DNA from: Oreohelix idahoensis
Taxonomy: Eukaryota > Mollusca > Gastropoda > Stylommatophora > Oreohelicidae
Length of the DNA stretch: 64,000 nt
NCBI GenBank assembly: GCA_024509875.1
Contig: JAMPIV010015289.1
Span: 62,001-126,000, forward strand
Direction of reading: 5' to 3'
Position numbers and translations under genes: made by a program. Under the pieces are notes generated by a model, which was given only the letters and a program-made list of their open reading frames with translations, made no database searches and was not told the origin of the DNA. Below, in pieces: positions 43,489 to 55,114 of the stretch (within the stretch, counting starts at the first letter, position 1; each line of letters starts with the position of its first letter).

Positions 43489-46381
43489 TGTGGTGGGTTT
43501 TGATCGTACTGAGATAAATATTACTTGTCTACAGAGTGAGGTCAGCTATGCAAGTCCCTGAGTCTAATAGTTGATGATGCTTGTTCTCAGGGTACATGAC
43601 TGCTACCACCCTACGACCTCAATCTGCGATATATTTTGAGCCTACTTTTATGTAAAGGTGGCTGGTTGTTATCTAGCTAGATGTCTAGGGTAATGTGCTA
43701 TATGATGTAGAGAGAATGACAACAACCACTAATGTAACTCAATGAAAATGATTAAACAAATCAATGGTTAAAGTTTGAGTAACAATTTGTTACAATTTTA
43801 ATTTCCTGTACCTCAATTTCTTGGGTACAGGAATGTTAAAAACTCAAAATAGAATGGAAATGTATTTACAGTAATGTGAATTAAAAAAGACAACTTGTCT
43901 AGTTATATTATGAAAATGTCTATGACTTGGAATGTCCTGGTAAAGCACTAAATTCTATAAAGGGTCACTCTTATGAGGAACGATTGTGTTCATCACCTCA
44001 AGAACGCTGTGTTGATTTAATACTGGAGAGATTATGTCAAGTGAAAAATCATGAACCCTTGGATGGTTCTTATCTTCAAGTCCTGGAGCACTGTGGTCTT
44101 TCTTCCACAACGATAGTCTTCACGACTGCAAAGTATAGACACTGCTACAGCACTCTTCAGAGTTTTGGGCAATCAGATACTTATTGCCTCGAACGTGCAG
44201 ATTCAATAATTCTTGTATGGCTCACTGAATGTTTCAATACGGAACCCTGAAAATAAGAGGATTAAGGCCTCCTCAGTATTTCAAACATATCTCTCCTTCC
44301 CTAACCAACTAAGCATTATCAACAGTTTCAAGATAAGTTTCTATGGCTACATAAATAGCTATCGTTCCTATCTGATGGGGTGAAAGCTTCATATTCAGAT
44401 AAATTTCAATCATCAATTTGATACATTCCTTTCATAGGAAAATTATAGTTAATTTTATGAAGTCATGTGAAAACAATGTGACTTGCTGAAGACGGCCAGT
44501 GGTTTTCTGGCCTTCCAATCATAATAATGTTCTATTTTATTTCCAACTATGTCTTTTCATTCTCTCCCAAAGTTTAAGTAAGCCTGCCTGGCTTTTAAAA
44601 GAAATGGTAATCTTCCCTAATAGCACTTGTGGCATAACACAAAGTGTTGAGTTTGGCGCTTTTCTGGTTTTGCCTCTACCCATCAATACTGCATACACAT
44701 TCAATAATACAAATACATCTCAATAATAATGTTTATATAAATGTTTATCTTACCGCATCAATGAAATAATTCACAATTTGTAGGTTAACCGGCGATCAAT
44801 TGTCACACTAAGATCGCCACTGGTGCAGAACAGCGAAGGCAATGGTCATGAATTCCTTGCGTCTGATGATAACACTACTTTTGAAATCTTTATCTTCAAG
44901 TGGCAACTAACGCTGGCTTCAAATCGTTTTTATTACTACCATTAGTCTATTCTACCACAGCCAATCGAATTATGTTATGCCCACTTGCCTCTTTTTCAAA
45001 ATAAATTACACTTTAAAAAAAATATAACGTCCCCCCTCTCCCAAGACTGGCAAAGTTGAGTGAGGACATCAATGCGTCTGTCTTTCTGTCTTTTCTTTAC
45101 AATATTTCTGTTACTATCTAAGCGTTTTTAATGAGAAAAGGCAATTATTGATCAGACGACTGTCTGTCATATAGTCGTTATATTTTTATTTCTCTCTTTA
45201 TCATACTTTTCATTATTGCCTTTTTCCTCTTCAGTTATACAAATAACATATTTTTTTTTCTCTACGGTAAGGTAATATAACATTATGGGGAGTATGATCT
45301 TCCAATGAACAAGTATTATCATTGTTTTTGTCAACTGTCCTTTCGTTTATTTTATTCTGCAACGATGTTCCTTGGGCCACCCGTTATCTATCCTTCTAAG
45401 TTTCACTTTCGCCATCTCCAGCCCTACACATTAGTGGGTATCTTCAAATTTCCAAGTTAGCGGTAATTTTTTTCTTTTCTTTAAATCCACCACCGTTTTC
45501 CCTCCCTCTCTCGTTCTTTTTCAAAATGAAGCAACGCGTTTGCATTTCATCAGAAAATACAACTATACAGGAAATGCGAGCCTGTCTGTGTGTTTTTACT
45601 ACCGTCTCCCAATCTAAGTGTTTATACATTCAAACTGCGCTACTAGTGAACGGGGTGGGCAGGTGGTTTGTAGTGGATTTGCACCGCTTTTCAAAATTCT
45701 GCTAGTAGCAAAGTCACGCACTTTCGTTACCGTAAGTGATGCCCAGAACCACTGTCGCATGTCGTTCTATTAATACGGGACCTCAAGACTCAGCAATAGA
45801 GACCGCAGTCAGCGACTCATAGCTTGACTGCCTGCGTCAGGACCAGCGAACCAGAGCTGGTCAAGACCGCACTCCACCTCCACGTGGTGGTCCTGGAAAG
45901 AGTCTGCAGCTGTGCAGTCTGGCTGAGCGAGTGTGGATCGAAATGGGAAAGCAAACCCGGTCCTAAAAAATGCCGTGCAGAAGTCGGATGTGTCGACCGA
46001 AAGGTGCAGATATCACAGCTTAGGCGTATACAGACACAACGCAACCACCGTTCTTTTCAGGACGAACGAAGAAGAAGAAGAAGAAGTTCTATTAATACTT
46101 CTTCTTTCTCCGTCACTCCTCCGTTTCTCTCTCACTCTTTCTTGGAACGAAACACGCCTTGGCTGTCAAAATGTTATAGTTAATTTCAAGGACGAAGTAT
46201 GAAAAGCTTGTAATATTGAGAGGGGTACCATTCACTTTGCGTTAAGGCTTCTCAAAATCTGCGTGACTGCGGGCGATGGCGAAGACGTTGAGCACAACTC
46301 CCTATTTTATCTTTATAGTATTTGGATTTATAATCGATAATATTTTATCTATTTGATCGGGGTATCAGGGATCTTACTACA
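43489..46381 (-). repeat. E3 5' LTR (carries a SINE)
   Basis: Matches 36041-38492 with two main differences: about 120 bp of changed sequence at 45105-45260, and the SINE at 45777-46085. It is followed by ATAAC (46382-46386). Confidence 0.95.
45777..46085 (+). mobile_element. SINE with (GAA)n tail and a histone-type stem-loop, in E3 LTR
   Basis: 309-bp insert flanked by a 13-bp duplication GTTCTATTAATAC (45764-45776 and 46086-46098); the other LTR has a single copy of the site. Head GGGACCTCAAGACTCAGC, tail (GAA)n. Near its 3' end, CGTTCTTTTCAGGACG (46049-46064) forms a six-pair stem with a TTTC loop, the geometry of the metazoan histone-mRNA stem-loop. Confidence 0.88.
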
Positions 46382-46386
46382 ATAAC
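46382..46386. repeat. E3 target-site duplication, right (ATAAC)
   Basis: Matches 36036-36040. Confidence 0.95.
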
Positions 46387-46625
46387 CATACGTACTAGTT
46401 AGAGATGATTTGATGTTATATAAACAATTCACAACCCTAGAGTGCAGCATACATGAATCGCATACAATTTTAATACTAACACAGCCCTACACAAAAAAAT
46501 TTTTTTTTGGTGCCAAACATTTATACTCTTGATTGTACATAAATGAGGCCTGCTCAATCCAAATATCACATTTACTTGTCTGTAGCAGCTCTAGTTTTTG
46601 AGATACAGACATTTTTGTATTTCGT

Positions 46626-46720
46626 TAATACAGGGTGACCCCCCCCAAAAAAAACAGGCCCGCGCGCGCACTTTCTGTGCGCGCGCGGGGCCGTTTTTTT
46701 TTTTGGGTCACCCTGTATTA
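46626..46720. mobile_element. Very short foldback MITE with CG-rich hairpin
   Basis: TAATACAGGGTGACCC at the left and its reverse complement at the right (46705-46720), then A and T runs, then GCGCGCGCAC/GTGCGCGCGC around a TTTCT loop. The whole 95 bases fold into one hairpin. TACAGGGTG ends suggest a Tc1/mariner-type MITE at a TA site. Confidence 0.8.
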
Positions 46721-46905
46721 TTACAATATTTTCTATATAAGGCTATGTAAAAAAACTATTGCTGTCTAGTCCTTTACAAAAGAAAACTGCTTGTTTACTC
46801 TCAGTTTCAGTTTTCCAAGAATCTTCCCAGAATTACCTTTTTTAGATTTTATGCCACTGCATGCATGTTAGTATGCTACTTATTTTATTACACTTCTAAC
46901 AGAGA

Positions 46906-47308
46906 ATGGCATCATCTTCAAGAACAGCATGTTTTCTTTCACCGCATTTATTTTGTTATATTTGTGGAGAGTACACTTTCAAAGAAGAACATAGGAAGCA
47001 TATTACTGTTTTTGTGAAAAAGGCATACTTTGCTTACTTTAAAGTAAAACTAGGTGACCAGGACAAGTCTTGGGCTCCTCATATTGTTTGCAAAACATGT
47101 GTTGAACACCTGCGACAGTGGACTTGTGGGAAAAGAAAATGTTTAAAATTTGGAATTCCAATGGTTTGGAGAGAGCCCAAGAACCACTATGATGACTGTT
47201 ATTTCTGTGTTGTGAATATTAAGGGAATAAATGGAAAAAATCACAAAAACTGTAAATATCCAGATTTAGATTCTGCTAGGCGACCTGTTCCACACGGCGA
47301 TGACATAC
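46906..47308 (+). pseudogene. T1 gene, 5' part (zinc-binding N-terminal region)
   Basis: First 134 codons of the T1 gene, cut by E4. Three paired-cysteine sites are visible: CYICGEY with a later H, CKTCVEHL, and CYFCVVNIKG, with the shared phrases GKRKCLKFGIPMVWREP and PDLDSARRPVPH. Proteins with this layout occur as many uncharacterised copies in invertebrate genomes (my recollection), consistent with a transposon gene. The cysteines suggest zinc-dependent DNA binding. The start ATG is 186 bp downstream of the MITE. Confidence 0.75.
47304..47308. repeat. E4 target-site duplication, left (CATAC)
   Basis: CATAC precedes TGTAACGG at 47309; it also follows the right LTR at 55110-55114. Confidence 0.95.
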
Positions 47309-48474
47309 TGTAACGGTATATTTTCTTTAACACTGATGTTTATATATAGGTTCTCTATAACAGGCCACACAGGCCATCACTTTCTGTTACAAGTTATAAA
47401 GTGGTGTAGGAAGACAAGGTTAATATCTTTCGCTGATGAAGGCAATCAGCTTATGGTCAGGCTTACGTATGTCCGACAGGTGTGTAATGTGGTATATATG
47501 CATACGCGAATGTTAAGGGTTCGGGCATACCTGCACCAACTGGAAACACACCACAGCAAACTTAAGAGTCAGGAATTATTGAACTAGCTGTAACGTTTCA
47601 CAGTTTATTAACACCGCAACATTGACGTTGGGACAGCACACTTTACAGGTTACAGTTCACGGCAAATCATGACACATCAGGTAAGCAAGAATATCCATAG
47701 GTAATTGAGTGCATAATCCAAAGGTAAATAATCATCGATGACAGTTCATTACAGATCATCAGGCATCAGTAAGAAACTTCATACAACTCAGTTACTGGTA
47801 CAACAATTCCAAGCACAAAGGCTGCGGAGCACAGCAGCTCATAATCATAAACATCATGGCAAAATATCCATTCAAGAAAGGGACTGTATACCTCACAGTT
47901 TACAATAATATAACCTGGGTCAACATACTCCAAGGCCTAAATAATACAGCTCCTGGGAGAAAGAACATTCCCTTAAATAATCTATCGAACTTAAAAAAAA
48001 TCCGTCTTCAGAAATATGCATGTATTTAATGGCCTATAATCCATGGCCTGAAAATATCTTCAATCTCTATTAAATTCCCCTTTCACAAAAGAAATATGCT
48101 GGAACACACTAGCAAAATGGATCACCTCCATTTCCCAGCTCTGCCAGAAAACGTACTGTCACGAAAATAACAGCTGCTCAAAACAGCTCAGTAAAAATTC
48201 ATTCAAGCGCAAACTCGAAGCTTGAGATGTGAGCTGAATTCATCCGCCTTTCCCCCAAAAACTAATTCATAGAACGTTCGACCAGTTTCTTTATCCTATC
48301 TTTAAACAAAGTAACAACTAGTCAGGTAACAGTTTAAACATTACTCCGCCTTCCACCCCTGAACTAAGAAATTCTCTCATCACGCAGAGCGTGTTTACAA
48401 GCGTGTACAAAAAATCGACCCGTACATTCCCGTCTTTAACACTTAACTCCCCTTAATTAAAATATGACTTAACA
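47309..48474 (-). repeat. E4 3' LTR
   Basis: On the minus strand TGTTAAGTCATATTTT ... ATACCGTTACA; 1166 bp. Minus-strand AATAAA lies near 47603. Confidence 0.95.
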
Positions 48475-50460
48475 TACTACACCGACCCCCGGTGAAAAAA
48501 AATGATATGATCATTTTTTTTTTTTTGTTGAAAAAAAATTACATCGAACAAAAAATTAAAAACAATTGAGGTCGGTGCAATCATAATATCTATACATAAG
48601 GATTACCCTATGTTAAGTCATGTTAACACAAAAGAACAAAAGAGGGATAGAAGTAAGTGTAAAGTAAAGAAAAAAAATGAGGTATAGAAAGATAATGCGA
48701 TAAGCATACGAAGATCAACAAATTCAAAGAAATATGAAGTATATCAAGTATAGACTAGCTAAGCCATCATAAGTGAAAAGTGAAAAGACCAGATGAAGTA
48801 CAAGAAGAATGAGCAGAGAATGATATATCATGGTAAACAATAAGTTAAGCCATGCATTTTTATACCAAAAGACAAATAACTAGTTACCATTTAAAAAATA
48901 ACATAATGTGCATGATAACCAAATTAATAAATTTATAAAGTACCAATGATGAACTCACTATAGACATCAGTTAATAATATCGCTATTCGTAGTAACCCCT
49001 AGCGCACAATCAGGCGCTGGGCAAAGAAAAAATACATCACAATGTCAGAAAAAATACTTTTTTCTAGTCTTCATATTTTTTTTTTTAAAGCACAATACCG
49101 AAATGTATTGTAACGATAAGTTAAGTTACAGTAGTATAATCATTACAATCGTCACCCTCTCAACGTCTATCAAAACACAGTAGTATAAGAACAATATGGT
49201 AATGAAATGATGCATAAAGATGAACCAACATACTATCTTAAAAAAGTTATATCATATCCTAATACAATACTATCCAATATACTATACTATACTAATATAC
49301 AATATTATCTACTATCCTAAATAAGTTTCATAGAAAGGACAACTCTAGTAGTCTTGGAACATCCTATGAGCACGAAGATACCAAAAACATCTAGTGTGGC
49401 GTCAAACTGCCGACTAGCTTCACTGGAACAGCAAATCTAGCGATTAATACCACAGCCTACTCAATCAATATAGCAGCTCTGACTGTCATCGCAAAGCCGT
49501 CGCTGTGAAAAAAACAAATGAAAATCTCTGTTTGGTAAAGGTAGGATTTTATGAAATACAGGAGTTAATTTCAATTTTAACCTATCAAATGTGGCCGTGT
49601 AAACTTCCGACCCCTGTACGATGTTAATCAAACCTTCCTCCGTTACACAAAAAAGGGTAACAGAGAAAGTAACACAGACGAACTTAGGATCATGAACTAA
49701 ACAGGGTCATAAAAGTGTTCTATCAGTGTGCGTCAATGTATAATAGAGTCGTGGGTATATAAGTAACACCGAAATCTAAAAGGAAATCTAGAAGATGGTA
49801 GTGATGGCTAAGAGTGTTATGATGGCTGACAATCTGAGATTTTGCGCAAGACAAAGGAAATGAAGTAGACAAAGGCGTACATCTTAAAGGCTGAACTGAA
49901 GTCATAGCCTGTGTACTGGGCAAGGAAAAAAGTAAGAAAGATATAATAAAGATGTAAAAGTATACAGTAGTAAACTTGGACCTACGTCGAAGTTTAAAAG
50001 GAGCGCAGTGAGTGCGACCAAAAGTCGTAAAAGACGAAGATACCTAGCTAACCGGTCCAGCAAGAAAGCTAAAGAAACCCATAAGGTATATATATGTACT
50101 AAAAACTAAGTCCGTACATGTGGCAAAGAAAACGCTAGTCATTGCAGCAAAGAAGTTGCAATCAACGTGACTGGATGTAGATTCAGTCGTAGCTATAAAA
50201 TTAGTGTGTGTATCAGACAAAACTGAAGGATCTTCCTCTATAATAGTAGTTAAAGAAGAGTCAAAATTAGAATAACGACGTACTGAGGTATGTCGAACTG
50301 GGTTACAAGAAGCACCGAAATTAGCATGATGAACAATAGTATCATCAATACTGCAAGATTTTCCCAAATTGGCAGAATGTATCACGTTAGCAGAATGCAC
50401 TTGGTGATAAGATTTTGGCACAGTCATTAGCGTTGTATCAGTAAGGTGATGTTGCCGTTC
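48475..50460 (-). other. E4 region downstream of protease: no pol
   Basis: Minus-strand open frames at 50044-50427 (127 codons, Ser/Thr/His-rich with a hydrophobic end) and 49723-49923 show no known domain. A short frame around 49600-49690 shares FSVT..x..VTEEGL with the third frame of E2. A CACCGGGGGTCGGTG tract precedes the LTR (about 48480-48498). T/A-rich elsewhere. Confidence 0.55.
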
Positions 50461-52453
50461 CTAAGCAGCAATTTGTTCCGAAGTACAGACCTTTATACCA
50501 TGTATCTGTCCGACAGTAAGGTCGGCGATTGGTGCTCTGAGCATACAAGCGTGTATATAACCAGTGAAAAATGGTGTGGCAATGTGCACTATGGCAGTCG
50601 GAAAAGTCTCAACTGTCCCACCAAATGTCACACATTTCACCATATTACCTGTAGCGCAAGATGGATGGACTAGAGACTGTCTAATCCCAACAATCGTGCA
50701 TCCAGAATCAAAGAGAACTGAGACTGGATTATTATTTATAAATCCTTTATGTAGGGTAAGAGACCCTCTTCCGTCGTGCGCAGCTAAGACAGGAAGAGTG
50801 GGTAGAGGATGACCGCAACTCAAGGTCGTTATAGCTGTAGGTTGGAACAAAGTTGTGCACTCCGGGCACTGAGATGCTCTCTCGAAATCGAAAGCAGAGC
50901 AAGCAGTAGCATTAGAGACACTATTATCATTGTTACCTTGATCATTAATAAACTGGGGCTCTTGTTGAGCAGAGTTAGCATGGCGATGCGATCTATTATT
51001 TGGAGATCTACCGTCATATCGCGATCTATCGCGACTATTATCTCTATTGGAAGCATTGTTATTTGCTCTATTGAAATTATTGTTCTGATTTGAACCCCAG
51101 TTAGCATTGTCGCGATTACTATTTCCCCTTTTATCAAAATATCTATTCGGTGGATTTTGTTGTCTCCGAGAAAAATTATTGTAGGGTTGATAATCTCTAT
51201 TGTAGTTACTCCTTCCAAAATCTCCATAATTGTTGGAACCAAAATGTTGAGGACCGTTAAATTGTCTCCAGTTCATTGAAGAAGGAGAATTACCACGTGA
51301 TGGACCCGTTGGTACTGTCCAAAATCACGATTATCTCTCCTACCAAAATTGCGATCCGCACTTAGAGATCTACGGCGCAAATTAGGACCATATGGTATTG
51401 CTGAAGCCACGGGTAAACCTTCTCTGACCTCAGAGTGGCTAACAGTTACATTTGGGTGTGCAGTGACGTATTGGCGACAGTATTGTTCCATATCTTTCAA
51501 GCTTGTAGGTTTTCGCTCATGTAAAAAAGAAAGAAAAGAAGCGTTTACAGATGACATGACTTTGTCACGAAGCAATAAGTCAATGAGGGCTTCGTATGTA
51601 TGTTTAGTTTTTGAAAGTTCCACCCAACGTGAAAACGTAAAGCGAATATTTGCTATAAAGTCTGAAAAATCTTTCCCTGTCTCTGGCAATAAAGACTTAA
51701 AGCGTAGGCGATAACCGTCTTCATCTAGTTGGTATTTTTTTAAGAAGACCGCCCTGAAAACATCATAGTTATTCTTGTCAGGGCCCTGCAACATACTTAT
51801 AGTGTTCATAGCTTCACCCTTAAGTATTTCCATAAGTCGTGCACAATAATCCGACTTGTCTATCTTATGAGATTCGCATGAAAGTTCAAATCTATTCAGA
51901 TAGAATGAAATATCGTCATAGGCAGAGTTGAAAGTAGGCAATCTGATTTTATAAGAATTAGTATTTGCCTTATCAGAAGATGTTTGAGTGTTTGTCTCAT
52001 TTTGTGTATTACCAATATTCACTATCTTTATTTTCTCCAGTTCCATAGATAAGATTCTTTCCTCGTGTAGTCTTTGGTTTTCTTCAGCTTGCAACTGAAG
52101 CTTTTTTTTTTCTTCCATTTGCATTTGCATTTTTTTCTCTTCCATTTGCTGTTGAATTTTTCTATCTTCAGCCTCTAATTTCTGTTTTTCAATTTCCATT
52201 TGCTGTTGAATTTTTCTATCTTCAGCCTCTAATTTCTGTTTTTCAGCCTCCAATTTCTGTTTTTCATTTTCCAACTGAAGTTTTCTCTCTTCTGCCTGCA
52301 TTTGCAATCTTCTATCTTCAGCCTCTATTTTCTGTTTTTTTTTCCTTCTGACTTCTGCGCCTTGGCATATTCGACAAGTGCGAATTCTTTTACTTGCTCA
52401 GTAGTCATACCAAGGGATTTCCCTTGTGTAATGAAATAATCCAAACTAGACAT
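50461..52453 (-). pseudogene. gag: E4 gag, RING-like motif and DSG protease
   Basis: Starts MSSLDYFITQGKSLG (52453). Then a coiled coil with repeats of QKLEAEDRKIQQQM, then a capsid-like part close to E2 (LLKKYQLDEDGYRL, FSRWVELSKTKH, SFLHERKPTSLKD), then an Asn/Arg-rich tail without a CCHC knuckle. After this comes CPxC-x13-CGH (50809-50868) and a protease with D-S-G in LFDSGCTIVG (about 50715). Frame losses: in a T9 run on the plus strand (52335-52343) and near 51290. Sense codons occupy the place of the E2 TAG. It stops at 50461. Confidence 0.88.
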
Positions 52454-53446
52454 TCTGCTGCATTTCACAAGATATGTAAGTAATGTAAATATCCAGGAGA
52501 CACTCACTCTATCCCAACTTCGTGGGTGACAAGTCCTTGCTTAAGAACTTGTACAATTACCCTTTCAACTATAAATAATGTTATTAATTACCTATATATA
52601 AATTATGCATTATAATATTGACAGTGCATGACAAAATAGATAGTACAAACAAGAGTGACAAAGACAAGATATAAAGCACAAATGACCACGTTCGCAGAAT
52701 CAACTAAACCTGAAAGCAAAACCAAAGAAAAAATATTGCAAAGAGTGCAATGACACTGCGAAAAGTAAGACAATACAAGCGACAATACAGTGTATAAACG
52801 AAAAATTTGTATATAAATCAAAGATAGTAAGGAAAGGAAGACACTCACAAACAAATTAATCAAAAAAAAAAACAACTAAGGTACAAAGAAAAATATAATG
52901 ACAACAACACTGAGACGTTTCACCACACCTAAATAATAACTGTCCTGAGGGACAAGTAGCGGTCTGAACCTCGGCAAGGTTTTTAGCCTTGAACCGGAAT
53001 TACCGCTCAATTGAGACTCACAAACTAAACCCTATAGAACGCTCATGAAGGCCCTGTGTGAACTGGGATATTCCCTTCATAAGTCACGAACACAACCTCA
53101 CACTTAAACATGAAACATATAACGTAGAATATGACATAGAATAAATAGCTTAAATAGAGAGGAAGGCCTGATAACAGCTACAGTGGTATAGTTTACAATA
53201 CAAATAACCACTTATCTTCAAAAGGAAAAAATCCCGGCCTCCACAGCAACAACAATGATGTACATCAGGTATCACACAGTCTAAAGGAATCCAATGGTGA
53301 TCGGTACTGGAACTCCAAGGTGATAGCGGCTTTCGAACAAAATTCCTGACATCGGGTGCTGAAATCCTAAGCTGGCGCACGAGAAGAAGGACTGGAACAC
53401 TGCAACCCTTGACTTGAATAACTTGTGCATAAAAGTCAGCACTGAC

Positions 53447-53862
53447 TCATCTCATCTCATAATCGGAACCTCTTCTACCCCGTGAAACGAGGTGTAGAGG
53501 GGACCCAGAAGCACAAAGCCCCTCGGCAAAACGTGTAATCAAGGTGACTGGCAAACAGGTGATTAGCCCATTGTGCCCGAACTTGCCCTCATGTGTATTC
53601 CTAATCGCTATAAAACCACCGAACAATCGAGACGTCATTCCATCCAAAATGGACAGAGCCTCATATACCCGAAGGTTTCGAGGAATGTTACTTCCTCATC
53701 TGCACAAAGGCATTTATAGAGGAACACTCAGGACCAAGAGGTCTGAGGAAAAGAGCAGAATCTGAAACGGACACAGCAGTCTCTCTGTTTTATCGTTACT
53801 GGGAGGTCCCCACCCAAAGTGGTGCACCACACACAGTCAGTCAAGACAGAAGGTCGCCTGTC
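53447..53862 (-). mobile_element. SINE with (GAGAT)n tail in the E4 leader
   Basis: 416 bp flanked by a perfect 12-bp duplication GTCAGCACTGAC (53435-53446 and 53863-53874). On the minus strand it begins GACAGGCGACCTTCTGTC and ends with GATTATGAGATGAGATGA. The last ~60 bp resemble the end of the insert in E2 gag (8469-8554). Confidence 0.85.
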
Positions 53863-53941
53863 GTCAGCACTGACAACACTGTAAATCCAGTTGAACTTCT
53901 GCTAGATGGTATAATACCCCATGCAACTGGCTCACCACTTC

Positions 53942-55109
53942 TGTAACGGTATATTTTCTTTAACACTGATGTTTATATATAGGTTCTCTATAACAGGCCA
54001 CACAGGCCATCACTTTCTGTTACAAGTTATAAAGTGGCGTAGGAAGACAATGTTAATATCTTTTGCTGATGAAGGCAATCAGCTTATGGTCGGGCTTACG
54101 TATGGCCGACAGGTGTGTAATATGGTATATATGCATACGCGAATGTTAAGGGTTCGGGCATACCTGCGCCAACTGGAAACACACACCACAGCAAACTTAA
54201 GAGTCAGGAATTATTGAACTAGCTGTAACGTTTCACAGTTTATTAACACCGCAATATTGACGTTGGGACAGCACACTTCACAGGTTACAGTTCACGGCAA
54301 ATCATGACACATCAGGTAAGCAAGAATATCCATAGGTAATTGAGTGCATAATCCAAAGGTATATAATCATCGATGACAGTTCATTACAGATCATCAGACA
54401 TCAGTAAGAAACTTCATACAACTCAGTTACTGGTACAACAATTCCAAGCACATAGGCTGCGGAGCACAGCAGCTCATAATCATAAACATCATGGCAAAAT
54501 ATCCATTCACGAAAGGGACTGTATACCTCACAGTTTACAATAATATAGCCTGGGTCAACATACACCAAGGCCTAAATAATACAGCTCTTGGGAGAAAGAA
54601 CATTCCCTTAAATAATCTATCGAACTTAAAAAAAATCCGTCTTCAGAAATATGCATGTATTTAATGGCCTATAATCCATGGCCTGAAAATATCTTCAATC
54701 TCTATTAAATTCCCCTTTCACAAAAGAAACATGCTGGAACACACTAGCAAAATGGATCACCTCCATTTCCCAGCTCTGCCAGAAAACGTACTGTCACGAA
54801 ATTAACAGCTGCTCAAAACAGCTCAGTAAAAATTCATTCAAGCGCAAACTCGCAGCTTGAGATGTGAACTGAATTCATCCGCCTTTTCCCCCAAAACTAA
54901 TTCATAGAACGTTTGACCAGTTTCTTTATCCTATCTTTAAACAAAGTAACAACTAGTCAGGTAACAGTTTAAACATTACTCCGCCTTCCACCCCTCAACT
55001 AAGAAATTCTCTCATCACGCAGAGCGTGTTTACAAGCGTGTACAAAAAATCGACCCGTACATTCCCGTCTTTAACACTTAACTCCCCTTAATTAAAATAT
55101 GACTTAACA
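53942..55109 (-). repeat. E4 5' LTR
   Basis: 1168 bp; near-identical to 47309-48474. Internal to it on the minus strand is GAAGTGGTGAGCCAGTTGC, whose TGGTGAGCCAGTTGC could be the primer-binding site; the primer tRNA is not identified. Confidence 0.93.
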
Positions 55110-55114
55110 CATAC
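55110..55114. repeat. E4 target-site duplication, right (CATAC)
   Basis: Matches 47304-47308. Confidence 0.95.

Larger units (their letters stand above)
36041..46381 (-). mobile_element. E3: full-length lineage B LTR retrotransposon (gag-PR-IN-RT-RH)
   Basis: 10,341 bp on the minus strand with LTRs 36041-38492 and 43489-46381 (2452 and 2893 bp, the second enlarged by a SINE and smaller indels) and an ATAAC duplication. The internal region is only about 5 kb. Order on the minus strand: PBS, gag, protease, integrase, SINE insertion, GPY module, RT, RNase H, purine tract. In-frame stops near 42074, 41435, 41119, 39956 and 38719, and one-base homopolymer shifts near 41296 and 39016, make this copy inactive. 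Confidence 0.95.
47309..55109 (-). mobile_element. E4: lineage A LTR element with gag-protease but no pol
   Basis: 7,801 bp on the minus strand; LTRs 47309-48474 and 53942-55109 with a CATAC duplication. The LTRs differ by few substitutions, so insertion is recent. It encodes gag and protease homologous to E2, but between the protease (ending 50461) and the 3' LTR there are 2 kb without integrase, RT or RNase H. It must have moved with enzymes supplied by another element. Confidence 0.93.
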
